From Dehalococcoidia bacterium (GTDB lineage Bacteria > Chloroflexota > Dehalococcoidia > Lucifugimonadales > SHYT01): DNA of 34,229 nt. Of this stretch, positions 21,662-30,464 are shown piece after piece; within the stretch, counting starts at the first letter, position 1; the number at the start of each line of letters is the position of its first letter. A program made the translations under genes and the position numbers. The notes beneath the pieces are model-generated. The model searched no databases. It was not told the origin of the DNA and saw only the letters and a program-made list of their open reading frames with translations. The stretch is from contig SHYT01000013.1 of assembly GCA_009692665.1 (NCBI GenBank), forward strand, positions 1 through 34,229, read 5' to 3'.

Positions 21662-22891
21662 TTAGGCTACGGTTGCGGGGGCTGCTTCTTCTGCGGTGCG
21701 ACTAAGACCCAAGCGCCTGGCTATGATCAGTCGCTGGATTTCAGTGGTGCCTCCCGGGTGGTGCGCGGTGATAGATTGGCGCTGATTGCTCTCGAATTCG
21801 CCATCCGCTGGGGCTAGCTTTTCATCGCTGATGAGCGCGTATGGGCCTGCAACCTCCATAACGACATTGCCGACGGCCATGGTCTGTGTCTTGCGGAGCA
21901 GGGAGCTCTGCGAGCCATGGAAAGTGGACCGCGCTTTGTCCTTGTTGTTGAACATCCAAAAGTTGCGTAGACCAATGAGGCGAAGCACATGGCTATCGAT
22001 GTAGGACTGGACCAAGAGCCTCTGCACGTTGGGGTCCTTGCTCAAAGCGGCTCCATCATGCTGTGTTTCCCTGGTATAGCGGATGAGTTCGCGGAGCACG
22101 CTACGGCCACCACCTTCACCAATGTTACCGCCGGCGCCGTGCTCAATCTCCAGGGAGGTCTGCGTTACACGCCAACCGTTGCGGTCACCCCCGACGAGGT
22201 TCGCAGCCGGCACGCGGACGTTATCGAAGAAAATGAACCGCTTGCCAATGTTCACAATGAGTTCCATGGTCGTGTAGCTGATCCCCGGCAAAGTGGCAGG
22301 GATATAGAAGCAGCCCATATTTCGATGCCGCGGAGCACTGGGATCTGTCACTGCTGTCGTCCACAGGTAGTCCGGCATGAACGGCCCGCCAATAAACACC
22401 TTGCTGCCATTGACGATATAGTGATCCCCATCGCGGATGGCTGTGGTCTTAATACCGGCGGCGTCGGACCCTGCCTCAGGCTCCGTAAACGCCTGAAATG
22501 TAAGAACCTCTCCGCGGTTTATTTGCGGCAAGAAGTGTCGCTTCTGCTCTTCCGTGCCCCAGACCATCATGGATGGAGCAACGAACCGGTTATCGTAGAT
22601 GCGAGGGACTCCGGCCCGGCCGACCTCTTCCGTAATAACCTGCGTAAGCTCCGTGCTCAGAGCGCCTCCGCCATACTCTTTCGGCCAGAGAGGAGCCAGC
22701 CAACCCTTTGCTCCCAATCTGCGCCGGAACTGTTTCACCCACTCAAAGAGCTCAGGGGTCATCTCAGCGAGCTCACGCGGCTCCTTCTGAAGATGCTCAG
22801 GCCTCTTTGTGTTCTCAGCTAACCATGCGCTGACTTCTGCGCGAAATTTTGCTTGCTCCGGTGTATCTGCGACCCGCGTGACAAAGTCCAC
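21662..22891 (-). CDS. Acyl-CoA dehydrogenase
   Basis: A 409-residue flavoprotein that introduces a double bond into an acyl-CoA, passing electrons to ETF. Seen: GWLAPLWPKEYGGG near 63-76, PSMMVWGTEEQKRHFLP near 106-122, the FAD-contact block FTEPEAGSD at 135-143, DGDHYIVNGSKVFIGG near 154-169, and the C-terminal PGGTTEIQRLIIARRL, a form of the FAD/interface signature. The catalytic glutamate cannot be fixed without alignment. The start is GTG 22891 behind GGGAGGAG, with a good promoter 100 nt upstream and a terminator directly after, so it forms its own unit. Its length and motifs suggest the FadE group with branched or unusual substrates; together with the nearby crotonases and dehydratases it could form a beta-oxidation-like route. 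Confidence 0.9.
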   Translation of the reverse strand: MDFVTRVADTPEQAKFRAEVSAWLAENTKRPEHLQKEPRELAEMTPELFEWVKQFRRRLGAKGWLAPLWPKEYGGGALSTELTQVITEEVGRAGVPRIYDNRFVAPSMMVWGTEEQKRHFLPQINRGEVLTFQAFTEPEAGSDAAGIKTTAIRDGDHYIVNGSKVFIGGPFMPDYLWTTAVTDPSAPRHRNMGCFYIPATLPGISYTTMELIVNIGKRFIFFDNVRVPAANLVGGDRNGWRVTQTSLEIEHGAGGNIGEGGGRSVLRELIRYTRETQHDGAALSKDPNVQRLLVQSYIDSHVLRLIGLRNFWMFNNKDKARSTFHGSQSSLLRKTQTMAVGNVVMEVAGPYALISDEKLAPADGEFESNQRQSITAHHPGGTTEIQRLIIARRLGLSRTAEEAAPATVA

Positions 22892-22991
22892 AGTTTTCTC
22901 CTCCCGTACAAACGCGCGATTCCGTTACCAAAATGAGTGACCGAGAAACTGAGAACCAACTCATCAACCACGTTACTAGTCGACGAGCGAT

Positions 22992-23020
22992 AGTATACCT
23001 ATACCTTAGAGCATAATCAA
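22992..23020 (-). promoter_or_regulatory. Sigma-70 type promoter of the acyl-CoA dehydrogenase
   Basis: Minus-strand TTGATT (23020-23015), a 17-nt spacer and TATACT (22997-22992). The leader to the GTG start is about 95 nt. Confidence 0.6.
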
Positions 23021-23142
23021 TCTGGCTATAGAGCTACGAATATCAAATCTTTCGTGATGTAAATATACGAAATATGGATGACGCTCGTCGAGGGTATTTC
23101 CAGGTCTCAGAGGTTCGAGCCTGCCATTGTCGATGCATATTT

Positions 23143-23166
23143 TTCTGTAGTTGCCATTCTACAGAA
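23143..23166. promoter_or_regulatory. Operator-like inverted repeat
   Basis: TTCTGTAG (23143-23150) and CTACAGAA (23159-23166) form an exact 8-bp inverted repeat with an 8-nt spacer, 60 nt upstream of the -35 box of the lipoprotein gene. The symmetry and spacing suit a dimeric regulator; no regulator gene is adjacent. Confidence 0.4.
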
Positions 23167-23225
23167 TGCAGCAATAATGCTGTAAAAATGATAACCAAAC
23201 GTAATCATCAATACAAATAACATTC

Positions 23226-23254
23226 TTGACAGTTCCTAATAGCTCAACTACTAT
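23226..23254 (+). promoter_or_regulatory. Sigma-70 type promoter of the substrate-binding protein
   Basis: A perfect TTGACA (23226-23231), a 17-nt spacer and TACTAT (23249-23254), followed after about 28 nt by the ATG with its GGAGGG ribosome site. Confidence 0.65.
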
Positions 23255-23282
23255 TACCTAACCTTTATTGCGGAGGGATGGC

Positions 23283-25268
23283 ATGGCGTTTTCCGTAAAG
23301 CGGCTCTGGCACACCAGATCCCCCCTCATGGGACTCTTGCTTATTGGTCTTTTGGGTCTAGCGTGTTCGATGGCACAGGGAACAAAAACTCCTGCACCAG
23401 GAACACCTGCAGCACCTATAGCAACGCCTGCGCCCGCAACCAAACCAGCTCCTGCCGCCGCTTCTGCGGGCACGACACCTAACACAGCACCCGCTGCGCA
23501 ACCAGCGGCTCCGGCACCCATAGCAGTAGCCGGGCCACAGCCACTGCTCCCCGGTGGCCCTACCTATTACAAGGACGAATTTGAGAACTCCGTGGCTGGC
23601 AAGTTTATGCGCGACTACGACTTCCGGAAATGGAAGCTTTGGACCAAGGCGTTCTACGGCGGCGAGTACTATGGGACTGGTGGTACTACCCCCCCAACGG
23701 CGACGTTAAGTTACCTCAGCACTCAAGTAACCAACCGCACGATGACCTCTGGAATGCTCATCCTCACGGACATGGGCGTGTGCAGCCTGGTTGGGCGAGA
23801 GGCGGACTTCTCCACGTGTAAAGGCCAGTACGCGGCCAATTCAGACATCGTCCTCGTGCCTGGCATCGCCCAGAAGTGGCAGCAGGTTGACCCATTGACA
23901 TGGGTGTTCACGCTACGTAAGGGCGTCATGTGGCCCGCAGTAGCCCCCATGGTCCGTGCTGACCGAGAAGTGACAGCGGAGGACATCAAGTGGTTTATAG
24001 AGATCACGAAGAAGGAAGGCATCCTGCGGGATAACTTTACGCTTATCCAGGCCGTTGAAGCCCCTGACCGGTACACAGTCCGCGTCAAGTTGTCGGAACC
24101 GCTTGCCGAGTTCCTACCGATGATGGCCCACCTTTCCTTGGGGATCTTCCCGAAGGAGTGCTATGACGAGAAGGGGTGCCTTGGCAGCAAGCAAATCTCT
24201 CCGGCGCCGATTCTGCTGAAGGAATACACGCCTAACCAGCGGACGGTATGGGACAAGAACCCGGAGTTCTGGCTGAAGGGCATACCCTACATTGACCGTT
24301 TCACGGCCGTCGCGATTTCTGATGTGACCGCCCAGAAGGCGGCATTCTCTACCGGCAAGCTGGAGCACATGGGCTTCCAGGGGCCTGCGGAGGCGTTGCT
24401 GCTCGCGAAGCAGACACCTGGTTCAAGGGTGCAGACGGAAGGGATTCTGTCAGGCGTGCAGGCGTTCGAACCCTCGTTGGCGGGCCCATTTGCCGATGTC
24501 CGGGTGCGGCGCGCCATGGCTATGGCGATGGACCACAAGACTATCTGGTCGGCGACAGAAGGGTTTAACTGGTTTCCGACGCTGGTATCCCGGCATATCT
24601 TTGGGCCCGCGAGCGATAAGGCGCCGTACGCCTTCCAGATGAGCGTAGAGAGCCAAGTGTCAGAGTGGTACAAGTTTAACCCGGTGAAGGCGAAGGCCCT
24701 GCTGGCCGAAGCTGGCTTCCCGAGCGGCTTTAAGACGACCTTGACGACTTCCACCTGCTCGGGCGCCAACTATGATATGCAGCTGGTGGCACAAGCCAAC
24801 TGGCTCAAGTATCTCAATATAGATATGGCGATTAGATGCATCGATACCGTTCAAGCGCGAACAGTCCAGTACGAGAATAAGTGGGGTGACGGACTGTATT
24901 ACCTGCGCCCTGCGAACCTGGGCCACTGCGCGTGCGCTGATCTCGCCATCGCCCGCATGGTAACTGGGTCGGCAGTGAACTTCCAAAAGATGAGTGACCC
25001 GGTCATTGACGATCTTTATAAGAAAGAGCGGGGCGAACTCGATCCCGCGAAGCGGCTCAAGCTGCTGTGGGACTACGAGCAGTACGAGATGAGTCAGGTA
25101 TATTACTTCCGGCTGGCTTGGACGTGGGGCGTCGGGGTTTTCCAGCCCTGGGAAATCAACTGCGCCGGCCACGAGAATACGTACTGTGGTGTAAACAACG
25201 GAGCGGGGTGGATGAGCATGTTCGATCCAGCACTCTACCCCAAGGACCGAGTGTTACAGCCAAAGTAG
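23283..25268 (+). CDS. Family 5 extracellular solute-binding lipoprotein (peptide/nickel type)
   Basis: A 661-residue secreted lipoprotein. Residues 1-28 are a signal peptide with lipobox LLGLAC (C28), followed by an A/P/T-rich tether to about residue 85. The mature domain has the family 5 pattern: DIVLVPGIAQKWQQVDPLTWVFTLRKGV, EVTAEDIKWFIE, NPEFWLKGIPYIDRF, ADVRVRRAMAMAMD and FNPVKAKALLAEAGFP. Members deliver peptides, nickel or other solutes to an ABC importer. No permease or ATPase of an importer is adjacent, so it is an orphan. It has about a dozen cysteines in the mature part (for example ECYDEKGC, HCAC, NCAGHENTYC), many more than usual, suggesting disulfides or metal binding. ATG 23283 was chosen on its GGAGGG site; a TTG five codons upstream is less likely. 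Confidence 0.88.
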   Translation: MAFSVKRLWHTRSPLMGLLLIGLLGLACSMAQGTKTPAPGTPAAPIATPAPATKPAPAAASAGTTPNTAPAAQPAAPAPIAVAGPQPLLPGGPTYYKDEFENSVAGKFMRDYDFRKWKLWTKAFYGGEYYGTGGTTPPTATLSYLSTQVTNRTMTSGMLILTDMGVCSLVGREADFSTCKGQYAANSDIVLVPGIAQKWQQVDPLTWVFTLRKGVMWPAVAPMVRADREVTAEDIKWFIEITKKEGILRDNFTLIQAVEAPDRYTVRVKLSEPLAEFLPMMAHLSLGIFPKECYDEKGCLGSKQISPAPILLKEYTPNQRTVWDKNPEFWLKGIPYIDRFTAVAISDVTAQKAAFSTGKLEHMGFQGPAEALLLAKQTPGSRVQTEGILSGVQAFEPSLAGPFADVRVRRAMAMAMDHKTIWSATEGFNWFPTLVSRHIFGPASDKAPYAFQMSVESQVSEWYKFNPVKAKALLAEAGFPSGFKTTLTTSTCSGANYDMQLVAQANWLKYLNIDMAIRCIDTVQARTVQYENKWGDGLYYLRPANLGHCACADLAIARMVTGSAVNFQKMSDPVIDDLYKKERGELDPAKRLKLLWDYEQYEMSQVYYFRLAWTWGVGVFQPWEINCAGHENTYCGVNNGAGWMSMFDPALYPKDRVLQPK

Positions 25269-25284
25269 GGGACGACTGGTTCCT

Positions 25285-25323
25285 AAGAGAAGGGGGGGTG
25301 CCCATGGCACCCCCCCTTCTCTT
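25285..25323. terminator. Strong bidirectional terminator hairpin
   Basis: Perfect 18-bp arms (25285-25302 and 25306-25323, AAGAGAAGGGGGGGTGCC and complement) with loop CAT. It lies 17 nt after the lipoprotein stop and faces the convergent ABC exporter operon, whose end is 170 nt further on. Confidence 0.85.
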
Positions 25324-25493
25324 TACTCCAATCCATCCTGGCGTTGTGGGGTTCTCCGTGAAGATTCCCCCACGTTGTTCGGCAGTATTAGTCGGTGCCT
25401 TTGACAGGCCGCCAGCCTCTCTCCGCTGGGCTTCTATGCCCAAATGAGGCTGGGCCTGTCTGATTTGAGACGCTGCCAAGGTGACCACTGGGC

Positions 25494-27422
25494 TTATCGG
25501 ACGTGCCCACCTTCAAACGCCGCCACAGTGTTGGGGGCATTGCCATTACCATTACTCTTGAGTCCAGCCTCTTTTGATGCTTCTTCCTGGTACGTCATTC
25601 GGTAGAGACGGCTGTAGAGTCCGTCGTGAGCCAAGAGTTCCTCGTGCGTGCCCATCTCCACGATCTTCCCGGCCTGGAGCGCAATGATGCGGTCCGCGCC
25701 GCGAATGGTGGAGAGGCGGTGCGCGATCACAAACGACGTGCGCCCTTGCATCAGCGTCTTTAGCGCAAGTTGGATGACTGCCTCAGTCGTGCTGTCTACC
25801 CTCGCGGTCGCCTCATCCATAACCAGGATGCGCGGGTCGGCCATGATGGCGCGTGCAAAGCTCAATAATTGACGCTGGCCCAGCGAGAGGTTCTGCCCGC
25901 GCTCTTCCAGCACGGTGTCATAGCCCCGCTCAAACTGCATGATGAACTCGTGCGCACCCACGGCCCCTGCCGCGCGTATTACCTCTGCGTCAGGCGCATC
26001 CGGATGCCCGTAGCGGATGTTATCTCGCACTGTCCCTGAGAACAGGAACGGATCCTGGAGCACCACGCCCATCTGGCGTGCCAGTGACACGCGCTGGATA
26101 TCCCGCACGTCATGCCCATCTACGCGAACGCTGCCCGAGGTAACGTCGTAGAGCCTGGCTACCAGTGCGGTGATCGTTGTCTTGCCGCTTCCCGTCGGCC
26201 CCACCAGCGCAACGGTTTCGCCCGGAGCGACGCGGAGACTGATATCGTGCAGGATAGGCGCTTCCGGGTTGTAGCTGAAGTTTACATGCTCAAAAGTGAC
26301 TTCTCCACGAACCGGAGGCAGCGGTTGCGCGTTAGGCGCATCCTCGATGTCAGGTTTCGTGTCCAGTACCTCAAATGCGCGCTGTCCGCCGGCCATTGCC
26401 CGCTGGAGACCTGCGTACTGCATCACCAGTTCGCGCACCGGGTCAAAGAACCGCTGCACGTACAGTGCGAACGCGACGACCACGCCAATCGTGGTCTCGC
26501 CGTTGAGCACGCGCAGGCCGCCGAAAACGATAACCGCCGCGGTAGCCGCCGCCACCGACATCTCAACTGCCGGGTTGACCAGCGCGGTCAGCCGGGCGGC
26601 GTAAACATTCGCGTCGAGGTTCTTGGTATTCACGGAGTCGAACCGGCGCAGATTTTCGCCCTCGCGATTGAGACTCTGGATCACACGCACACCCGAAATG
26701 TTTTCTTGCAGGTTGGAGTTCACGATGGCGATCGCCTGACGTACCTGGACGAAGGCTTTCTTTGCGCGGTTCTGCCACATCCAGAGGGCCACCATCAGGA
26801 ACGGCAATACTGCCATAGTCGCCAGCGCCAGTACCCAGTCGAGACTAAACAGCCAGAAGATGATGACGGCCAGCCCCAGGAAGTCCGCCAAAATAGTGAA
26901 GAAGCCCTGTGTTAGCAGTTCCTGCAGGGAGGTGACGTCGTTCTGGACGCGGGACATGACTCTGCCCACTTCGTTCCGGTCATAAAAGCTCAGTGACAGC
27001 TTTTGCAGGTGCACGAACATTTCCGTCCGCAGGGTCAGCAGCATGCGGTGTCCCATCCATGCCGTCGTGCTCATATACCCGTAGTACGATGCCCAGGTCA
27101 GCGCCGCCAGTCCGGCCAGAGCAATCCCGGTCCATGTCAGCTTGCCCAAGTTTCCAGCCAGCGCGCTGTCAATGGCGACGCCCACCAGGTACGGCTGCGT
27201 AAATGATGCAATGGAGAAGAGGATAGTCCCAACAATGGCAATGAAGACCCGCAGCTTGTACGGCCGCACGTACTTAGCAAGGCGCACCACGACTTTGTGG
27301 TCGTATGGCTTGCCCAGCGTGTCGTCTGACCAGCCGTCAGTTGAGCGCCGCAGGCCGCCACCAGGCCCGCCCATGCCCATACCACCGCCGCCTCCACCGC
27401 CCCAACCTCCGAATCCAACCAT
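25494..27422 (-). CDS. ABC exporter half-transporter, subunit with the normal ATP site
   Basis: A 642-residue type IV ABC exporter: six membrane helices in residues about 50-345, then an ATPase domain. Seen: Walker A GPTGSGKTT at 408-416, Q-loop VVLQDPFLFSG near 463-473, signature LSLGQ at 512-516 (not LSGGQ), Walker B ILVMDE at 532-537 with catalytic E537, and H568 in the switch IAHR. With the upstream partner this gives one complete site. The N-terminus is a Gly-rich stretch (FGGWGGGGGGG...) before the first helix. The ATG at 27422 follows GGGAGG; the 20-codon longer frame lacks a ribosome site. Operon with the upstream subunit, 66 nt gap. The substrate is unknown; drugs, lipids or peptides are usual for this group. 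Confidence 0.92.
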   Translation of the reverse strand: MVGFGGWGGGGGGGMGMGGPGGGLRRSTDGWSDDTLGKPYDHKVVVRLAKYVRPYKLRVFIAIVGTILFSIASFTQPYLVGVAIDSALAGNLGKLTWTGIALAGLAALTWASYYGYMSTTAWMGHRMLLTLRTEMFVHLQKLSLSFYDRNEVGRVMSRVQNDVTSLQELLTQGFFTILADFLGLAVIIFWLFSLDWVLALATMAVLPFLMVALWMWQNRAKKAFVQVRQAIAIVNSNLQENISGVRVIQSLNREGENLRRFDSVNTKNLDANVYAARLTALVNPAVEMSVAAATAAVIVFGGLRVLNGETTIGVVVAFALYVQRFFDPVRELVMQYAGLQRAMAGGQRAFEVLDTKPDIEDAPNAQPLPPVRGEVTFEHVNFSYNPEAPILHDISLRVAPGETVALVGPTGSGKTTITALVARLYDVTSGSVRVDGHDVRDIQRVSLARQMGVVLQDPFLFSGTVRDNIRYGHPDAPDAEVIRAAGAVGAHEFIMQFERGYDTVLEERGQNLSLGQRQLLSFARAIMADPRILVMDEATARVDSTTEAVIQLALKTLMQGRTSFVIAHRLSTIRGADRIIALQAGKIVEMGTHEELLAHDGLYSRLYRMTYQEEASKEAGLKSNGNGNAPNTVAAFEGGHVR

Positions 27423-27488
27423 GAGAAGCCTCCCGTTTCGTTCTTGGCCCCCCTTTTCATTTCTGATGGGGTGCCAAACCAAATTGAC

Positions 27489-29279
27489 CTAGTGCACTCC
27501 AGCCTGTTGCGTCTGTGCCTTGCCATGGGACTTGTTGAGCGCTTCTTCTTGATCGCGCAGCTCCAGGTCATAGATGCGGCGGTAGAACCCATTCATGCTC
27601 AGCAACTCGTCATGCCGCCCGTGCTCCACAATCTGCCCGCGGTTCAGCACAAGAATCTGGTCGGCCAGCTTAATGGTACGGAGCCGCTGGGCAATCACAA
27701 AGGTTGTTCTGCCCTTCATGACCTCTTGCAGCGCTTGCTGGATGAGGTACTCGGTTTCCGTGTCCACGCTTGAGGTGGAATCGTCCAGAACCAGAATCGC
27801 CGGGTTCAACAGCAAAGTGCGCGCAATGGAGACGCGTTGCTTCTGTCCGCCGGACAGGGTGAGCCCGCGCTCGCCAACCCAGGTGTCGTAACCATCCTTG
27901 AGCGTCAGGATGAAGTCGTGCATGCGCGCGGCTTTTGCCACGTGCTCAATTTGCTCCTGCGTTGCCCCGGGCGCGCCGTACGCGATGTTGTCGCGAACCG
28001 TGCCTGAGAACAGGAACACGTCCTGTTGCACAATTGCCATGCATTGCCGCAGCGATGCGATGGTCATCTCGCGGATGTCCCGCCCATCTATAGTGATGCG
28101 CCCTTCAGTGACGTCGTAGAACCGTGGAAGCAGGTTGACGACGGTGGACTTCCCGCTTCCCGTCGGCCCCAGCAAGGCTATGACCTGACCCGGCTGCGCG
28201 TTGATGTTGATGTTCTTCAGGACCGGTGCGCGCCTGTTGTACGCAAACGCCACATTTTCAAAGAGGACGTGTCCGGTGACCTTTTCCAGGTGCACCGCAG
28301 TCGGCGCTTCCTTGACCGCCGACTCGGCGTCAAGAATCTCAAAGATGCGTTGCCCTGCTGAAGATGCCCGCGCCGTCACGTTGACCACCTGGCCAAGGTT
28401 CCGCAGCGGCTGCTGCAGGAGCGTTAGGTAGAGCGCAAACCCTGCCAGGTCGCCTTGCGAAAGCCTGCCTGCGAGAATCTCGTGTCCGCCGAACCAGATA
28501 GTGACCGCCATCGCCAGCATCCATATGCCCGTCATCGTCGGCACCGCAATCGACTGCAAGCGTGTTGAATCGTACGAGTCTACAAACAGCGCTTCGGCTT
28601 CTTTATTGAACTTTTTGATCTCCATGTCCTCGCGCCCGAACGACTTGACCACGCGCGCGCCGGAAAGGTTCTCTTGGAGGACAATCGTCAGCCGCGCCAA
28701 CCCTTCCTGTACCCGTCCCCAGGTCGCGCGAAGCCGCATGCTGAAGTAGCCTGAGCTCACCGCAATCACGGCCAGGAATGGCAGTCCTACCAGGGTGAGG
28801 CGCCAGCTGCTCCAAAACATCAGGCCCAGTGCGCCAAGCAGGAGAATCGCGAAGTATACTGCCCGCAGGATGCCCATCTGGATGAACTGCTGCACTGCTT
28901 CAACGTCCTGCGTTGCGCGGGACATAAGCTGTCCGGTCTGGTGCGTGTCGTGGTACGCAAACGAGAGGTTCTGCAAGCGGTTGTAGATGGCGTTCCGCAG
29001 GTCATAGGCCACGTGCTGCGCCAGCCATTGCCCCAGGAACTGCTGCCCAAACTGAGCCAGTGACCGCAGGCCTGCCGCCGCGAAGACCGCCACGGCCGCT
29101 ATGGTCAGCACCAGCCACCGCCGCTCGTGCGGCGTGCGGATGCCATAGTCAATCGCCCAGCTCACCAGCTTAGGGCTGACCAGCAGGAAGCTGCCGGATC
29201 CAAGGACGCAGAGCCACGCCCAAATGACGCGGTGCTTATAGGCCAGGATGAGGGTATACAGCCTAAGGTACGTTGACAT
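27489..29279 (-). CDS. ABC exporter half-transporter, subunit with the degenerate ATP site
   Basis: A 596-residue half-transporter with six membrane helices (about 15-300) and an ATPase domain. Seen: Walker A GPTGSGKST at 371-379, canonical signature LSGGQ at 475-479, but Walker B ILVLDD with D500 in place of the catalytic glutamate, and Q531 in place of the switch histidine (IAQR). These are the known marks of the degenerate half of heterodimeric exporters such as TM287/288 and BmrCD. Its intact LSGGQ would serve the normal site of the partner, while the partner's altered LSLGQ faces this degenerate site. The two genes thus encode one asymmetric exporter. The ATG at 29279 has an AGGTGA ribosome site; a promoter lies 238-266 nt upstream. 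Confidence 0.93.
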   Translation of the reverse strand: MSTYLRLYTLILAYKHRVIWAWLCVLGSGSFLLVSPKLVSWAIDYGIRTPHERRWLVLTIAAVAVFAAAGLRSLAQFGQQFLGQWLAQHVAYDLRNAIYNRLQNLSFAYHDTHQTGQLMSRATQDVEAVQQFIQMGILRAVYFAILLLGALGLMFWSSWRLTLVGLPFLAVIAVSSGYFSMRLRATWGRVQEGLARLTIVLQENLSGARVVKSFGREDMEIKKFNKEAEALFVDSYDSTRLQSIAVPTMTGIWMLAMAVTIWFGGHEILAGRLSQGDLAGFALYLTLLQQPLRNLGQVVNVTARASSAGQRIFEILDAESAVKEAPTAVHLEKVTGHVLFENVAFAYNRRAPVLKNININAQPGQVIALLGPTGSGKSTVVNLLPRFYDVTEGRITIDGRDIREMTIASLRQCMAIVQQDVFLFSGTVRDNIAYGAPGATQEQIEHVAKAARMHDFILTLKDGYDTWVGERGLTLSGGQKQRVSIARTLLLNPAILVLDDSTSSVDTETEYLIQQALQEVMKGRTTFVIAQRLRTIKLADQILVLNRGQIVEHGRHDELLSMNGFYRRIYDLELRDQEEALNKSHGKAQTQQAGVH

Positions 29280-29788
29280 CTACATCACCTACTGAAAAAG
29301 CTCGATTCAAGATAATGCTCAGAGTGATCCACTGCCGCTTAGCCCATCTGCTGGCCGCGCCTTGCACTTTTGGGCATGCTTGCTGGACGATTCCAAGCCT
29401 GTGGGATAATAAGAAGGCTCCTGTTGAAGAGGCCCAATAGGCAGGATCGATTGCGCCAGCGAATTGGCGTAGGAGCGACTGCCTTTATTTCGTTCTCCTA
29501 AGTGTCGCACCCGAAAACTATACGTCCTGCCCATTGCCTGGTCAAGCGTCGATTGTACACTGCCATTGTCACCTGGATTCCTAACTGATGAGCGGCCCCT
29601 TTTCTGATTGAAGGGAGCGTCACTTCCAGGAAAGCCCGGGAGACTGTGCGGGCCGCTTGTAGGCCATAGGCGGCACTGGCCGTTCTTGTCGGCATCCATA
29701 CCTTCGAGTAGCGAGTTGAATGCTACACTACAGGCTATCGAGAAACAGGGCTACAGTTCTGCGGAAGAGAACTTAACGGAGGATTATC
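29280..29788. other. 509-nt divergent intergenic region
   Basis: No supported gene. It holds the minus-strand promoter of the exporter operon and a leader of about 230 nt with no evident ORF or terminator. No clear plus-strand promoter for the nitroreductase was found. Confidence 0.5.
29517..29545 (-). promoter_or_regulatory. Sigma-70 type promoter of the ABC exporter operon
   Basis: Minus-strand TTGACC (29545-29540), a 17-nt spacer and TATAGT (29522-29517). The long leader (about 230 nt) leaves room for regulation by RNA structure, but none was identified. Confidence 0.55.
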
Positions 29789-30400
29789 ATGGATTTGTTT
29801 GATGCGATGCATACACAGCGTGCCATACGGCGCTATAAGTCTGACCCCGTGCCTGATGAGGTTATTCATAAGGTGCTTGACGCCGCCATTCGAGCGCCTA
29901 CCGGCAGCAATAGCCAGTCCTGGTCGTTCATAGTGCTGCAGGATCCGAAGATAAAGCAACAAGTAGCGGAGTATTACAAACGCGCCTGGATAACGACAGG
30001 CGGGGTAGAGCGGTATAGTGACGGGACAGAACCGGCCCGTGTGCGCTTGCTTAAATCTGTGATACACCTGACAGAACATATGGGAGAAGTGCCGGTCCTC
30101 ATCCTTTGCTGTGTTCGTGGATCGGGAGCAGGGAGCATCACATCCGGCTCCTCCATTTACCCTGCTGTACAGAATTTGATGTTAGCGGCACGAGGCCTTG
30201 GGTTGGGTACATGCCTGACAACGCTCCACCGGAATTTCGAGACAGAGATTAAAGCGCTTGTCGGTATTCCCAATGACGTAAGTACGGCTGCGCTCATTCC
30301 AATGGGCTACCCTGCGGACACCGTGCGTTTCGGCCCAACGCCTCGCCAGCCTGTGAATACCGTCGCCTTCCGCGACCACTGGGGGAACAGCGCGTTCTAG
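29789..30400 (+). CDS. Nitroreductase-family FMN oxidoreductase
   Basis: A 203-residue flavoprotein of the nitroreductase family. Seen: TQRAIRRYKSDPVPDE at 9-24 with the arginines that bind FMN phosphate, AIRAPTGSNSQSWSFIVL at 33-50 with the S/N/Q FMN contacts, SSIYPAVQNLMLAARGLGLGTCLTT at about 121-145, and a late ALIPMGYPADTVRFGPTPRQP. Such enzymes reduce nitro groups, quinones or flavins, or act on special substrates, using NAD(P)H; the natural substrate is unknown. The length is normal. The ATG has a GGAGG ribosome site 7-8 nt upstream. It stands alone, convergent with the next gene. Confidence 0.9.
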   Translation: MDLFDAMHTQRAIRRYKSDPVPDEVIHKVLDAAIRAPTGSNSQSWSFIVLQDPKIKQQVAEYYKRAWITTGGVERYSDGTEPARVRLLKSVIHLTEHMGEVPVLILCCVRGSGAGSITSGSSIYPAVQNLMLAARGLGLGTCLTTLHRNFETEIKALVGIPNDVSTAALIPMGYPADTVRFGPTPRQPVNTVAFRDHWGNSAF

Positions 30401-30415
30401 GCCGAAGTCTTCAGG

Positions 30416-30458
30416 GTTCGAGTACGACTAGCACGTAAAGCTACAGCCGTACTCGAAC
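30416..30458. terminator. Hairpin between convergent genes
   Basis: Outer arms GTTCGAGTACG (30416-30426) and CGTACTCGAAC (30448-30458) pair exactly over 11 bp, with an inner TAGC/GCTA stem. It lies between the nitroreductase and the third crotonase, both ending here. There is no T-run, so the terminator role is inferred from position. Confidence 0.45.
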
Positions 30459-30464
30459 TCGGCG

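Larger units (their letters stand above)
22892..23282. other. AT-rich divergent control region
   Basis: A 391-nt gap between the divergent acyl-CoA dehydrogenase and substrate-binding protein genes, markedly richer in A and T than its surroundings. It holds promoters for both genes and an inverted repeat at 23143-23166. Confidence 0.6.

Noticed and set aside
21662-22891. Acyl-CoA dehydrogenase as catalytically dead because no Glu lies in the C-terminal PGGTTEIQ block
   Set aside because: Many active acyl-CoA dehydrogenases place the catalytic Glu elsewhere, so no conclusion is possible by eye.
17261-23020. Integrated island with tRNA-Pro as attachment site
   Set aside because: No second copy of the tRNA 3' end and no integrase gene were found, so only a rearranged edge is proposed.
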